DNA from: Strigomonas culicis
Taxonomy: Eukaryota > Euglenozoa > Kinetoplastea > Trypanosomatida > Trypanosomatidae
NCBI GenBank assembly: GCA_000482145.1
Contig: AUXH01000319.1
Location: 1-21,746 of the forward strand
DNA: 21,746 nt
Direction of reading: 5' to 3'
How positions within the stretch are numbered: position 1 is the first letter of the stretch; the number at the start of each line of letters is the position of its first letter. The notes below the pieces were generated by a model. It had not been told where the DNA came from. It searched no databases and saw only the letters and a list, made by a program, of their open reading frames with translations. Below are positions 14,161 to 21,746 of the stretch, piece after piece. The position numbers were made by a program, and so were the translations under genes.

Positions 14161-15999
14161 ATGCTAGATTCCTCCGATGGCTACAACTCTTACAGTAGAC
14201 GCACGATTGCACCCGGTGTGGCGGATCTCGTCCCCGAGGAAACCGGCTGTTTCACGGGCGAGAACAGCCTGACGGCCGTGCCGGTGGCGGGCGATGCGTC
14301 CGGGACGGCCACGGGGGCGTCGAGCCTGTGCCCGCGGACGCACACGTCGACCCTGAGCGACGCCCCTCCCCACAACGTGGTGGTCGTCGACGCGCGGGGG
14401 ACCTTCCAGCGCGACTTCACGGCACTTATGCACAACTGCGGGACGGTGCGGGACCTGCAGCAGACGGTCGACCGCGTGTGCTGCTCCCCGCACCAGTGCT
14501 GCTACAAGATCCTGCGCTGGAACCCCGCCGCGGACGCGGCGGCCGCCGACCCGCCGCCGCTGCCGAGCATCGCGCCGGCGGCGCTGCAGGCCGTCTCGGC
14601 GCTGCCGCTGTCGCCGCCGGCGGAGGGCAGCGGCGGCCGCATCGTGCTGTACGCCCTCTTCTCCTACACGAAGCCGTCCCGCACGCGCGGGGCGGCGAAC
14701 CCCACGCTGAGCCCGTCGGCGTCGTACCCATCGCTGCAGCAGTCCTCGTCGCAGTCGCAGTCGCACTCCTCGCAGAGCTCGAACTACCCCCTCTGCGTGG
14801 GCAGCTTCAGCGGCGCGCCGTCGCAGGGCCAGTCCCGCTTCCAGCGCGGCAAGGGCAGCCGGGCGGAGAGCGAGATGCAGAGCTCCGGCGCAGATCACCA
14901 GCTCAGCCCGGCGAGCAGCGCCGCGCGGCCGGTCAGCAGCGGCGGCTGGCACAACACGGTGCCGCCCATGGCGAAGTCCACGATTGCGCTGGCGCTCGCC
15001 GTGCACATCAACAGCGCGGCGCCGCTGCTGTCGCTGCTCGGGCACTACGCCGCGGCGGAGCGCGACCTGCTGGAGGGGCACCTGCGCGCGCAGCACCCGC
15101 AGCTGCTGCGGCGGCAGGCGCTGCGGGAGGGCGGCCCGTCGCCGAGCCTCACGCGGCAGTACTTTCAGTACCTCCGCCTGCTGCACCCGCAGCGCGCCCA
15201 GCTCGCCGCGCTCGTGCACAACGAGTCGCACTGGGAGAAGCCCTTCACGCAGTTCCGCGACACGCTGCCGGGCTACCCCGACCCGCCCCTCCTCCTCACC
15301 GAGCTGCGGAGCTACATGCAGTACACCCCCGGCGAGGACGTGCTGAGCTGCGCGCTCTCCGAGTGGGACGGCGCGCGGCTGCAGCAGCTGCAGCAGCTGC
15401 AGGCGCACCAGGCCGCCGCCACCGCGGAGGTGCTGCGGGCCGCGGGGCTCGAGCCCACGCTCGCCCCGCCGCCGCCGCCGCTGACGCGGGAGGCGGCGCT
15501 GGAGCTGCTGCGTGGCGCCGCGGACAACATGGAGTACGCCTGCGCGGCGGTGCGCCACGAGGTGGCGCAGTGCCTGGAGGACTACTGCCGCGCCCACGTG
15601 CCGGCGGCCCTTGTGGCGGCCGGCCCCACGTCCTCCACGGCCTCCTCCGTCCTCACCTCGGCCACGAACACGACCGGCGCGTCCACGTCGTCCAGCAGCT
15701 GCGCCGCCGCCGCGCGCACGCCGCTTGGCCGCCTCCACGCGGAGGCGGAGCGCACGGCGGCGAAGCACGCGGCCGTGCGCCGCCAGCACGAGCGCATGGC
15801 GTGGTTCGCACCGGTGGAGGAGGCGGTGCGGCAGCGCCGCACGCGGCCGGAGGCGGTGTACTTCATCGTCGAGCAGATCGCGGCGGACCCGAACGCCATC
15901 GCAAAGGTGTGGTACGATGCGGACGGCGACCACATGCAGGCGCTGCTGGTGATGCTGCAGTCGGTCGGCCCCGCGCGGCGCGAGGGCGGCGCGTCATGA
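14161..15999 (+). CDS. Unrecognised 612-residue protein
   Basis: I do not recognise the family. The ATG at 14161 starts directly after spacer-like sequence, and the whole frame has the GC-rich codon bias of its neighbours, so it is very likely a real gene. Visible parts: a Ser/Thr/Gly-rich N-terminal 60 residues; a compact region at about 70-125 (NVVVVDARGTFQRDF...VCCSPHQCCYKILRW) with four clustered Cys; a Ser/Gln-rich low-complexity stretch at about 180-215; a probably helical globular region at about 275-430 (AVHINSAAPLLSLLGHY, QYFQYLRLLHP, WEKPFTQFRDTLPGY, LRSYMQYTPGEDVLSC); a Gln/Ala coiled-coil-like segment at about 400-425; a Ser/Thr-rich linker at about 485-515; and a helical C-terminus (EAVYFIVEQIAADPNAIAKVW, then MQALLVMLQSVG). 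There is no signal peptide or membrane helix, so it is probably a soluble intracellular protein. It may be confined to kinetoplastids; that is unverified. Confidence 0.8.
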   Translation: MLDSSDGYNSYSRRTIAPGVADLVPEETGCFTGENSLTAVPVAGDASGTATGASSLCPRTHTSTLSDAPPHNVVVVDARGTFQRDFTALMHNCGTVRDLQQTVDRVCCSPHQCCYKILRWNPAADAAAADPPPLPSIAPAALQAVSALPLSPPAEGSGGRIVLYALFSYTKPSRTRGAANPTLSPSASYPSLQQSSSQSQSHSSQSSNYPLCVGSFSGAPSQGQSRFQRGKGSRAESEMQSSGADHQLSPASSAARPVSSGGWHNTVPPMAKSTIALALAVHINSAAPLLSLLGHYAAAERDLLEGHLRAQHPQLLRRQALREGGPSPSLTRQYFQYLRLLHPQRAQLAALVHNESHWEKPFTQFRDTLPGYPDPPLLLTELRSYMQYTPGEDVLSCALSEWDGARLQQLQQLQAHQAAATAEVLRAAGLEPTLAPPPPPLTREAALELLRGAADNMEYACAAVRHEVAQCLEDYCRAHVPAALVAAGPTSSTASSVLTSATNTTGASTSSSSCAAAARTPLGRLHAEAERTAAKHAAVRRQHERMAWFAPVEEAVRQRRTRPEAVYFIVEQIAADPNAIAKVWYDADGDHMQALLVMLQSVGPARREGGAS

Positions 16000-16154
16000 T
16001 GGGAGAGGAGGGCTGTTCGCTCACCACCGCGCGACCCCCCTCCCGTCCCCGGGAGTACCATTCTTGAATGGAGATGTATGTGCTTTTTTTTTTCTCTTCT
16101 CTTTCTTTTCTTCATTTTTTTTTTCTCTCCTCACTCCATTCCACTTCTTTTTTT

Positions 16155-16184
16155 TTTGTGACACCTCTGCACGGGTGTCACAAA
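16155..16184 (+). repeat. 11-bp inverted repeat (hairpin)
   Basis: The arms 16155-16165 and 16174-16184 are exact reverse complements (core GTGACACC / GGTGTCAC). A further U-G wobble can close the loop to 6 nt. It lies about 155 nt after the stop of the 612-residue protein, so probably in its 3' UTR. Confidence 0.85.
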
Positions 16185-16538
16185 CAAGGTCCCTATGCGC
16201 GTGTGCGCGGCAAACCCTACTGTTTGTTTGGGAAGGATTTTTCTGTGTATCATCATTATTTTCAGTGAGGTGGAGAGAGAAAGAATGAAGAGGGAAAGAG
16301 AAAAAGGCAGAATAAAAATAATGAGAGTTAAAAAAAAGATGAAGAAACACAATGAATACTGAACTAGTATTTCGACTCTGTTTCTCTCATTCTCTTTCTC
16401 TGTTTTTTTTTTTCTGATTTGCATATTTTTCATTGCGCTGTTTTTTATATTTGTCAGATTTTCTACCTGTTTTCATTTTTACTTTCACATTTATTATTGC
16501 ACACCTTTTTTTTTTTTCGCAGTACTACAAACGAGTGC

Positions 16539-16556
16539 ATATATATATATATATAT
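16539..16556 (+). repeat. (AT)9 microsatellite
   Basis: Nine perfect AT units lie immediately upstream of a UGUAUAUA motif. Confidence 0.9.
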
Positions 16557-16559
16557 GTT

Positions 16560-16567
16560 TGTATATA
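16560..16567 (+). promoter_or_regulatory. Consensus PUF-binding site (UGUAUAUA)
   Basis: An exact match to the Pumilio element that the PUF protein encoded at 18669-21038 is predicted to read. It is probably in the 3' UTR of the 612-residue protein gene. The surrounding TA-rich sequence makes a chance match quite possible. Confidence 0.4.
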
Positions 16568-16769
16568 TGTATTAGCTCTACTTGCATATAATATACTATC
16601 TTCGATTGGGTTTTCGTACAGCCTTTTTTTTTTGTTGTTGTAACTATACTTTTATTTGTTTTATTTCTTCTTCTCATCTACATAAGGAGCTGCTTTCCTT
16701 GCTTTCCTGCGTACTTGCATTCCCTCGTCTGTCTGTCCATGGACATCGAGGCCTGACCAGCATTGGCAC

Positions 16770-16866
16770 TTCCGTCTTTCTCTTCCCCCCCTCTCTTTCT
16801 TTTCTCTCACCGCTTCTGCGTGTATCGCCCACCTGCCGCGCGTGTGTTCTTCCGATTGCACTTCAG
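16770..16866 (+). promoter_or_regulatory. Predicted SL acceptor of the HAD gene
   Basis: A long C/T tract (about 16770-16822) and following pyrimidine-rich sequence lead to CTTCAG with AG at 16865-16866, giving an 80-nt leader without upstream ATGs. A second T-rich tract (about 16890-16922) has no AG before the ATG. Confidence 0.55.
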
Positions 16867-16946
16867 TCTCCACGGTGCCGCCACCGACTTGTCTTTTTTC
16901 TTCACTTTTTCGTCTTATTTATTGTGCGTCGCGCGTTTGGTCCGTC

Positions 16947-18020
16947 ATGACCGAAGTCCACGTCTTCGATTTCGACGGGACGCTATTCCACTCGCCCACC
17001 CCGCACCGGCCGCACGTGGAGATGATCCAGGGCGCGCTGTGCGGCGACGACTACCGGCCGCCCGCCGGCCACGACCTCTACGGCCGACTGCTCGTCCCCA
17101 CGGTGGATGGCGGCCTCGGCTGGTTTCAGAGCCTCCTGACGCTGTCCCCGCCCACGGTGCCGGCGGAGGCCGCGCGCGACGGCAAGCAGTGGTACGTGAC
17201 CCCCGTCGTCGAGCGGCTGCGGCGCCTCGGTGAGGAGGGGCTGCGGCTGCGGGAGGAGGCCGCCGCGCACGAGATTGTCATCTACATCCTCACCGGCCGC
17301 GACGTGAAGTACCACGCGCGCATCACGGAGCTGCTCGACCAGCAGGGCCTCACGCCGTACATCGCCGAGGTCTTCTGCAAACCCCACGAGACGGCCGGCA
17401 CCGTGCGCTACAAGTGCGCGGTCCTCGGCCCGGAGCTGCTGGCGCGCCGCCACCCGCGGGCCGCGCGGCTCTACTACTACGAGGACCGGCGTGAGCAGGG
17501 CGGGCGGCTCGCTGACGGGCTGGACGTGTGGCGTCGGCGCTGCTGGCCCCGCAGCGGCAGCGGCGGCGCCGCCGCGCGCGACTGCGAGGTGCTGCTGAAG
17601 GAGCTGCCGTTGGACCCCGCGGCGGCCATCCCCGCCGTCGACGCGCCCGGCGACCCGGCGCTGCTGGATCTCTTCGCGGGCGACGCGCAGGTACTCGCCC
17701 GCACCCGGCGGCAGTCGGCGCGCTGGGTCGACGCGCTGCTGGAGGAGACGGAAGGGCAGGAGGGGGAGCGCCCCGTGCCCGCGCCGCCGCCGGCGGCCCT
17801 GGAGCTCGTGATGGTCTTCGTGCCGCCCGCGCTCGCCGCGCGGTCGGAGCACATGCTGTCGCTCTCGGAGACGGCAGCGGTGATCCGCGGGCTGATGGAG
17901 GAGAAGCCGCTGACGCCGCCGTCGTGCGACAATGGGTACAAGCAGCACCGCGGCCGTGGCCGTGGCCGTGGGCGTGGACGTGGCCGTGGCCGTGGGAGTG
18001 GTGGCCGCGCGGCTCACTAG
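16947..18020 (+). CDS. HAD-superfamily protein, Swiss-Army-Knife RNA-repair type, with RG-repeat tail
   Basis: A 357-residue protein from the first in-frame ATG. The HAD motifs are complete: motif I VFDFDGTLF (D8, D10), motif II YILTGRD (T116), a basic motif III position at K145 or K156, and motif IV YYYEDR (E179, D180). The N-terminal layout, with a substrate-like segment of about 70 residues before motif II and the LTGRD signature, resembles the HAD_SAK_1 domain of Swiss-Army-Knife RNA-repair proteins, where the HAD domain is expected to be a phosphatase or kinase-phosphatase acting on nucleic-acid ends. The C-terminal half (about 200-330) is less conserved and Ala/Arg-rich with a beta-type stretch ALELVMVFVPPAL. 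The tail is eight consecutive Arg-Gly pairs (335-350), then SGGRAAH; RG tails typically bind RNA and are arginine-methylation targets. RNA-end processing is therefore a reasonable inference. A metabolic HAD phosphatase is the alternative. Confidence 0.72.
   Translation: MTEVHVFDFDGTLFHSPTPHRPHVEMIQGALCGDDYRPPAGHDLYGRLLVPTVDGGLGWFQSLLTLSPPTVPAEAARDGKQWYVTPVVERLRRLGEEGLRLREEAAAHEIVIYILTGRDVKYHARITELLDQQGLTPYIAEVFCKPHETAGTVRYKCAVLGPELLARRHPRAARLYYYEDRREQGGRLADGLDVWRRRCWPRSGSGGAAARDCEVLLKELPLDPAAAIPAVDAPGDPALLDLFAGDAQVLARTRRQSARWVDALLEETEGQEGERPVPAPPPAALELVMVFVPPALAARSEHMLSLSETAAVIRGLMEEKPLTPPSCDNGYKQHRGRGRGRGRGRGRGRGSGGRAAH
17949..17996 (+). repeat. Hexamer repeat encoding (Arg-Gly)8
   Basis: Imperfect tandem copies of a CGTGGC-like hexamer encode the RG tail of the HAD protein. 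Codon variation is slight, so replication slippage could change the repeat number between strains. Confidence 0.9.
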
Positions 18021-18668
18021 CTGGATGCGTTTGAAGCCACAGCATCGATTTGTGTACACTATTAATAACCGCAACTGCATGAAGAAACAGTAAAAACTAA
18101 ACCGTCTTTTGGTAGCATTCTTTTTAATTCTTCTTATCTTTCCTTGTATGTATTGAATAATAGAGGAATATGCTTTTTTATTTCACCTCTCTTTTCCTTT
18201 TCCTTCTCCAACTTCTTTATCTCCATTCAAAGCCAAATAGGAAAAAAATTGTTTATTCTTCATTATATATACAGGTTTTGTTTTTACATTTGTATTATTT
18301 AATCGTTGTTTGTATTAGAGTTTTTTTTTTCTGCGTTTGTTGTTGGAATCTGGAATTGTTGTCTGTTTTTGGTATTTTCTGTACCTGTGACGATTTTTTT
18401 TTCTTGGTTACTGTAGCGAAAGAAAAAGAAAACAGTGCGATAAGGAGGAATAAGGCAAACAAAAAGAAATAGGCTAGCGATAAAGGGAACGTAAAAAAAT
18501 CCTTTTATCTCCCTTTCCGCTTTTTTTTCTTTCTTGTTCTCTCCTACTCTTTTTTCTTTCTTTCTTTCTATTCCTTTTATTCACGTCATTTATCCCCGTG
18601 TGTGCGCGCTTCGTGTCCCTCTTTTCCTCCTCTACACCTAGACCGACCTTCGTTGTCGAGTTTCACCA
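18021..18668 (+). other. Intergenic spacer
   Basis: About 650 nt, strongly AT-rich and T-dominated, with an A-rich patch at about 18415-18500. No gene is supported; the small open frames here have spacer composition. It ends in a long C/T tract with AG at 18640-18641. Confidence 0.65.
18513..18641 (+). promoter_or_regulatory. Predicted SL acceptor of the PUF gene
   Basis: Extended pyrimidine-rich sequence, including TTTC repeats, ends in CTACACCTAG with AG at 18640-18641. This predicts a short 27-nt leader without upstream ATGs before 18669. Confidence 0.65.
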
Positions 18669-20477
18669 ATGCAGTTCTGGGGTCTCGAGCAGCCGAACCA
18701 GCTGCTGGAGCTGGACAAGATCGACTGGGCGGCGACGGATGACGAACGGTTGTTCGGCCCGACGCCGACGAGCGGCACGAAGGCGGGCACCGCCGCCGCA
18801 GCCGCCGGCGACGGCAAGGCGAAGGACGAGGGCTCGACGAGCACCATCGCGAACGACTTCTTTAGTTTCGACCCGAGCGAGGTCAAACGGGCGGAGACGG
18901 CGCCGATGGTGCTGACGCTGTCCTCGCACGGCGCCCTGCTCTCGGGCTCGGCCGCCTACGACGGCGCCGGCGCCGGCGCGGCCCCGGCGGAGGACGCCAT
19001 CGATCCCGGCGAGGCCTACCGCTACACACAAGAGTACCACGAGCTCTACTTCTCGCAGACGCCGCGCGACCCGCGCATGCTGCCACCGCTGACGCGCCGC
19101 GGCCCGCTCGCCGTCAGCAAGGAACAGTTCACGTACCGCCAGCACCACCAGAAGGAGGAGGCGGGCGGCGGCACGGCCGCGACCAACGCGGACGGCGAGC
19201 GCCGCCCGGTGCTGCCCATGAAGCCCTTTCACGTGACGGCCCCCGCCGCGGAGGCGCCGGAGGAGAAGCTGCACAAGCCGCTGACGCCCAAGGCGACGCA
19301 GCAGATGACGCACCTCAAGTTCATTCTGCGCGAGCACCTCGACGGCCGCGAGTCCTTCGAGTATAGCTCCGTGCAGGGGCACATCGTGGACCTCACCCTC
19401 GACCAGGACGGGAGCCGGCTTGTGCAGCGGCTGATGGACAACCCGAACCACGTGGTGCGCATCCTGGACGAGTGCCTGCCGCTCTTCGACGAGCTCTGCG
19501 TGCACGTCTTTGCGAACTACGTCATCCAGAAGGCATTCGAGGTAGCGAACCGCATCGAGAAGGTGCTGCAGTCGAAGGAGCAGCACCGCGAGGATGGGGC
19601 GAGCTACAACTTCACGGCGCCGCTGCGGCCAGTGCTGCTGGAGGAGCTGCGCCGCGCGGCCCTCCTGCGGCGCCTGATGCAGTGCATCCACGGCCGCTGC
19701 AGCACGCTCGCCACGCACATGTACGGCGGCCGCGTCGTGCAGAAGGCAGTGGGGATGATGAATATGGACGACTTCTTGGCGTTCCGCGAGGAGCTGAAGG
19801 GAAAGTACACGGACTACGTCTTCGACGCGAGTGCGAACCACGTGATACAGAAGATGATCGAGGCGCACCCGGAGCTGTGCCAGTGCATTCTGGACGACTT
19901 CCTCCCGCGCCTGCGCGAGATCTCCTTCACGGCCTACGGCTGCCGCGTGCTGCAGCGCGCCTTCGAGGTGTGCTGCCACCACGAGGCAGTCAACACGACA
20001 CCGCTGCTGGAGGAGGTGCTGCTGCACATCAACGAGCTTTGTATCCACCAGTACGGCAACTACGTCGTGCAGCACGCGATGCTGAACGCGCCGCAGGTGT
20101 TCCGCAAGCGCTTTGTAGCGCTGCTGACGCCGCAGATCTACGCGCTGTCGTGCAGCAAGTTTGCGAGCAACGTCGCGGAGAAGGTCATCACCGTCTCGGA
20201 CGACGACGACCGCGACGCGATCGTCGACCAGATGGCGCAGCCGCTCGGCGACGCGCAGGGCGGCAACTACCTTGTGCACATGCTGCTGGACACGTACGCG
20301 AACTACGTGGTGCAGCGATTCCTCGAGCGCGCGACGCCGGCGCAGTGCGAGCGCCTGGTGGAGCTCGTCATGCCCTACACGCGCGCGGTCGGCGACAGCG
20401 TCTACGGGCAGCACCTCCTGCGGAAGATGGAGTCCATGGGGCTGCTGCGTGGCAAGGCCGCCGTACGACCGCCCGCG

Positions 20478-20509
<32 letters not shown>

Positions 20510-21038
20510 CCGACGGCACAACGACAACAGCCGCGGCGCCCCAACGTACAGCGGTGGCGGCGGCGGCGGTGGCTACCACTCGCCGGTCGCGGCGCCAGCC
20601 AGCGGCGGCGACGGTGGTTACGCGGTCGCCGGGGGCCCGCCCATGCGCGGCGCCATGCCGCCCCCCGCGGTGCCCATGCAGCAGGCACCGTCGCCGCAGG
20701 CACCCTATCAACCGATGCAGGCCCCGCCGATGCAGGCCCCGCCCATACAAGCTGCGCCCATGCACATGATGCAGCAGCCTATGTACCCCTATATGTACCC
20801 GATGCCCTACGCGCAACAGCCCATGTACCCCTACGCCCAGCCGCCCATGATGCCCATGCAGCAGGCGCCGCCGATGAACGCGCAGCATCAGCCTCAGCAT
20901 CAGCAGCAGCAGCAGCAGCCCTCGGGGCAGTTCGCTGTGCAGGCCGGGCAGTACGGCGGCGGCGCGCCCGCCGGCTGGCATGACAACGGAGACTACGATC
21001 GGCGACGCAACAATGGGCACCCAATGCAGTTGGCGTAG
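18669..21038 (+). CDS. Pumilio/PUF-family RNA-binding protein
   Basis: A 789-residue protein from an ATG in CACCA context. Residues about 225-590 form eight PUF repeats. Base-contact residues by repeat: R1 S249/R250/Q253; R2 N283/Y284/Q287; R3 G354/R355/Q358; R4 N390/H391/Q394; R5 C425/R426/Q429; R6 N464/Y465/Q468; R7 S500/N501/E504; R8 N545/Y546/Q549. With the established code, R8 to R1 reads 5'-UGUAU(A)UA, essentially the classical Pumilio element; only R3 has a non-standard first residue (Gly). R2 to R3 spacing is 71 residues rather than about 36, so there is an insertion of about 35 residues near 296-325. The N-terminal 200 residues are low-complexity with Ala/Gly patches. The C-terminal tail (about 600-789) has Gly10, further Gly runs, and a Met/Pro/Gln/Tyr-rich segment (MQAPPMQAPP, MYPYMYPMPY) ending in poly-Gln, a likely disordered or condensate-prone region. 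Expected role: cytoplasmic control of mRNA stability or translation, the main level of regulation in an organism with polycistronic transcription. Confidence 0.93.
20481..20510 (+). repeat. (GGC)n repeat encoding poly-Gly
   Basis: Ten near-identical glycine codons directly follow the PUF domain. A similar, shorter Gly run occurs at about 20551-20573. Confidence 0.9.
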
Positions 21039-21174
21039 CACGCACACGGATGGACACGGACACAAGGTGAAAAAAAAAGACCAGAAAAGGTGAAATAACA
21101 GTAATAATAATGAAAAAGAAATCAATAGCGATATCCATCTCTCTCTCTCTCTCTATAAACCAGTCTCTGGTAAG

Positions 21175-21182
21175 TGTAAATA
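21175..21182 (+). promoter_or_regulatory. PUF-type site (UGUAAAUA) in the 3' flank of the PUF gene
   Basis: A match to the UGUANAUA Pumilio element 137 nt after the PUF stop codon, within the likely 3' UTR. It would allow autoregulation if the UTR extends this far. Confidence 0.4.
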
Positions 21183-21429
21183 TAGATACGATGGAATACT
21201 ACTACTACTACTGCCACTACCATGTATAAAAACAGTAATAGTATTAGTGTTACTGCTACTATGACTACTACTAAAGCAGAAAGGAAAAAGAACAACACCA
21301 GCATGTTTACGGCGAAGAAGGCATCATCATACGTGTGAACAAAAACATGTGCAGTTTGCAGTTAAAAAAAAGAAGAAAAAGATAGAAGAAAGAGAAAGAA
21401 AACCGCATGGAGCAATATAATAAATACCT

Positions 21430-21469
21430 ACTCTCTCTTTTTCCTTCTCGCTTCCTTTTCTGTGACCAG
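21430..21469 (+). promoter_or_regulatory. Predicted SL acceptor for the downstream gene
   Basis: A CTCTCTCTTTTTCC-type tract ends in GACCAG with AG at 21468-21469. Further T-rich tracts with AG at 21525-21526 and later follow, so the actual acceptor of the out-of-window gene is uncertain. Confidence 0.5.
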
Positions 21470-21746
21470 TGACACTTTCGGATGCCATAGGTATTCTTGT
21501 GTTTTTTTTTCCCTTTCTGCCTTCAGTTGCAATCGCTGTTGTTGGTTCTTTTCTGTTTCGTTTTTTTTTAAATTAGTTTCAGTTTTTCTTCTTCGACTCC
21601 GTCTCAGTCCTTTCGTACCATTGTATCTTTATTAATACAATGATGGAATGAATAGAAGTGGGAATGGAGGGGGGGGGGTAATAATACTGCCAGTTAATGC
21701 CGTTGCGTGTGCTAGTGCCAACACGCACTTGCGTTCTTACGTACCC

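Larger units (their letters stand above)
16000..16946 (+). other. Long intergenic spacer
   Basis: About 950 nt, the longest spacer here, with no supported gene. It contains T-rich tracts (16083-16160), a hairpin (16155-16184), A/G-rich sequence (about 16265-16350), further T-rich tracts, a TA repeat (16539-16556), a consensus PUF site (16560-16567), and a long C/T tract with AG at 16865-16866 before the next gene. Confidence 0.65.
21039..21746 (+). other. 3' flank of the PUF gene and 5' flank of the next gene
   Basis: No gene is supported in the last 708 nt. It contains A-rich sequence, a CT repeat (about 21138-21153), a PUF-type site, ACT/TAC-rich simple sequence (about 21196-21275), an A/G-rich tract (about 21364-21400), several pyrimidine tracts with AGs (21468-21469, 21525-21526), an 8-bp hairpin (21619-21626 / 21635-21642) and a G-run (about 21669-21678). 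The next gene probably begins outside the window. Confidence 0.6.

Noticed and set aside
14164..15933. 589-codon antisense open frame over the unrecognised gene
   Set aside because: The unrecognised gene could in principle be on either strand, but the + frame has a sensible ATG, mixed composition with folded-looking segments and an acceptor directly upstream. The antisense frame is almost all Arg/Ala/Val/Gly and would break the single-direction layout.
14328..16067. 579-codon overlapping + frame inside the unrecognised gene
   Set aside because: Ala/Arg/Gly/Pro-dominated out-of-frame translation; no support for a second product.
16064..16643. Several 66-110-codon open frames in the long spacer
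   Set aside because: All are translations of T-rich or A-rich simple sequence, rich in Phe/Ser or Lys, with no GC-rich coding signature.
16842..16946. N-terminal extension of the HAD protein
   Set aside because: No in-frame ATG, spacer composition, and it spans the predicted splice acceptor. The HAD motif I lies right after the ATG at 16947, as is usual.
18663..21125. 820-codon antisense open frame covering the whole PUF gene
   Set aside because: It mirrors the PUF frame, reads as His/Arg/Val-rich low complexity, and extends into spacer. Extreme GC bias with few T/A-starting codons removes antisense stops, so this is a shadow.

Overview
The window looks like part of a directional gene cluster from a trypanosomatid (kinetoplastid) nuclear genome. 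Every credible gene is on the + strand. Coding regions are very GC-rich with near-saturated G/C third positions and no introns. They are separated by roughly 350-950 nt spacers that are AT-rich and contain long pyrimidine tracts followed by an AG, the layout expected for spliced-leader (SL) trans-splicing and polyadenylation of a polycistronic transcript. I cannot name the genus from sequence alone. The coding GC bias fits the Leishmania/Crithidia-type lineages better than lower-GC genera.

Left part (1-9.5 kb): a probable membrane-protein remnant interrupted by a frameshift (172-664); a type II membrane protein with all four conserved regions of the Stealth hexose-1-phosphate transferase family, related to GlcNAc-1-phosphotransferase alpha/beta (1166-3286); and two tandem, diverged paralogues (3635-6418 and 6772-9498), each with about five N-terminal membrane helices and a large alkaline-phosphatase-superfamily domain resembling DUF229. 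Together these look like a secretory-pathway group for phosphate-containing surface glycans. That joint role is an inference from family membership and adjacency.

Middle part (10-16 kb): an F-box-like/leucine-rich-repeat protein (10175-11638); a Bmt2/SAMTOR-type methyltransferase-fold protein that matches SAMTOR in its N-terminal region and around its SAM site (12134-13519); and a 612-residue protein I do not recognise (14161-15999).

Right part (16.9-21 kb): a HAD protein of the Swiss-Army-Knife RNA-repair type with an RG-repeat tail (16947-18020), then a Pumilio/PUF RNA-binding protein with eight repeats whose base-recognition residues read as the canonical UGUA-type code (18669-21038). The last 700 nt is its 3' flank plus the probable SL-acceptor region of the next gene.

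Non-coding features worth attention are a perfect 17-bp hairpin at 11878-11916, a second hairpin at 16155-16184, short upstream ORFs before three genes (one ending in an ATGA overlap with the main start), and three UGUANAUA PUF-type sites, one in the 3' flank of the PUF gene itself. Because trypanosomatid start codons are expected to be ATG, several open frames that extend upstream through TTG or GTG were trimmed to the first in-frame ATG.
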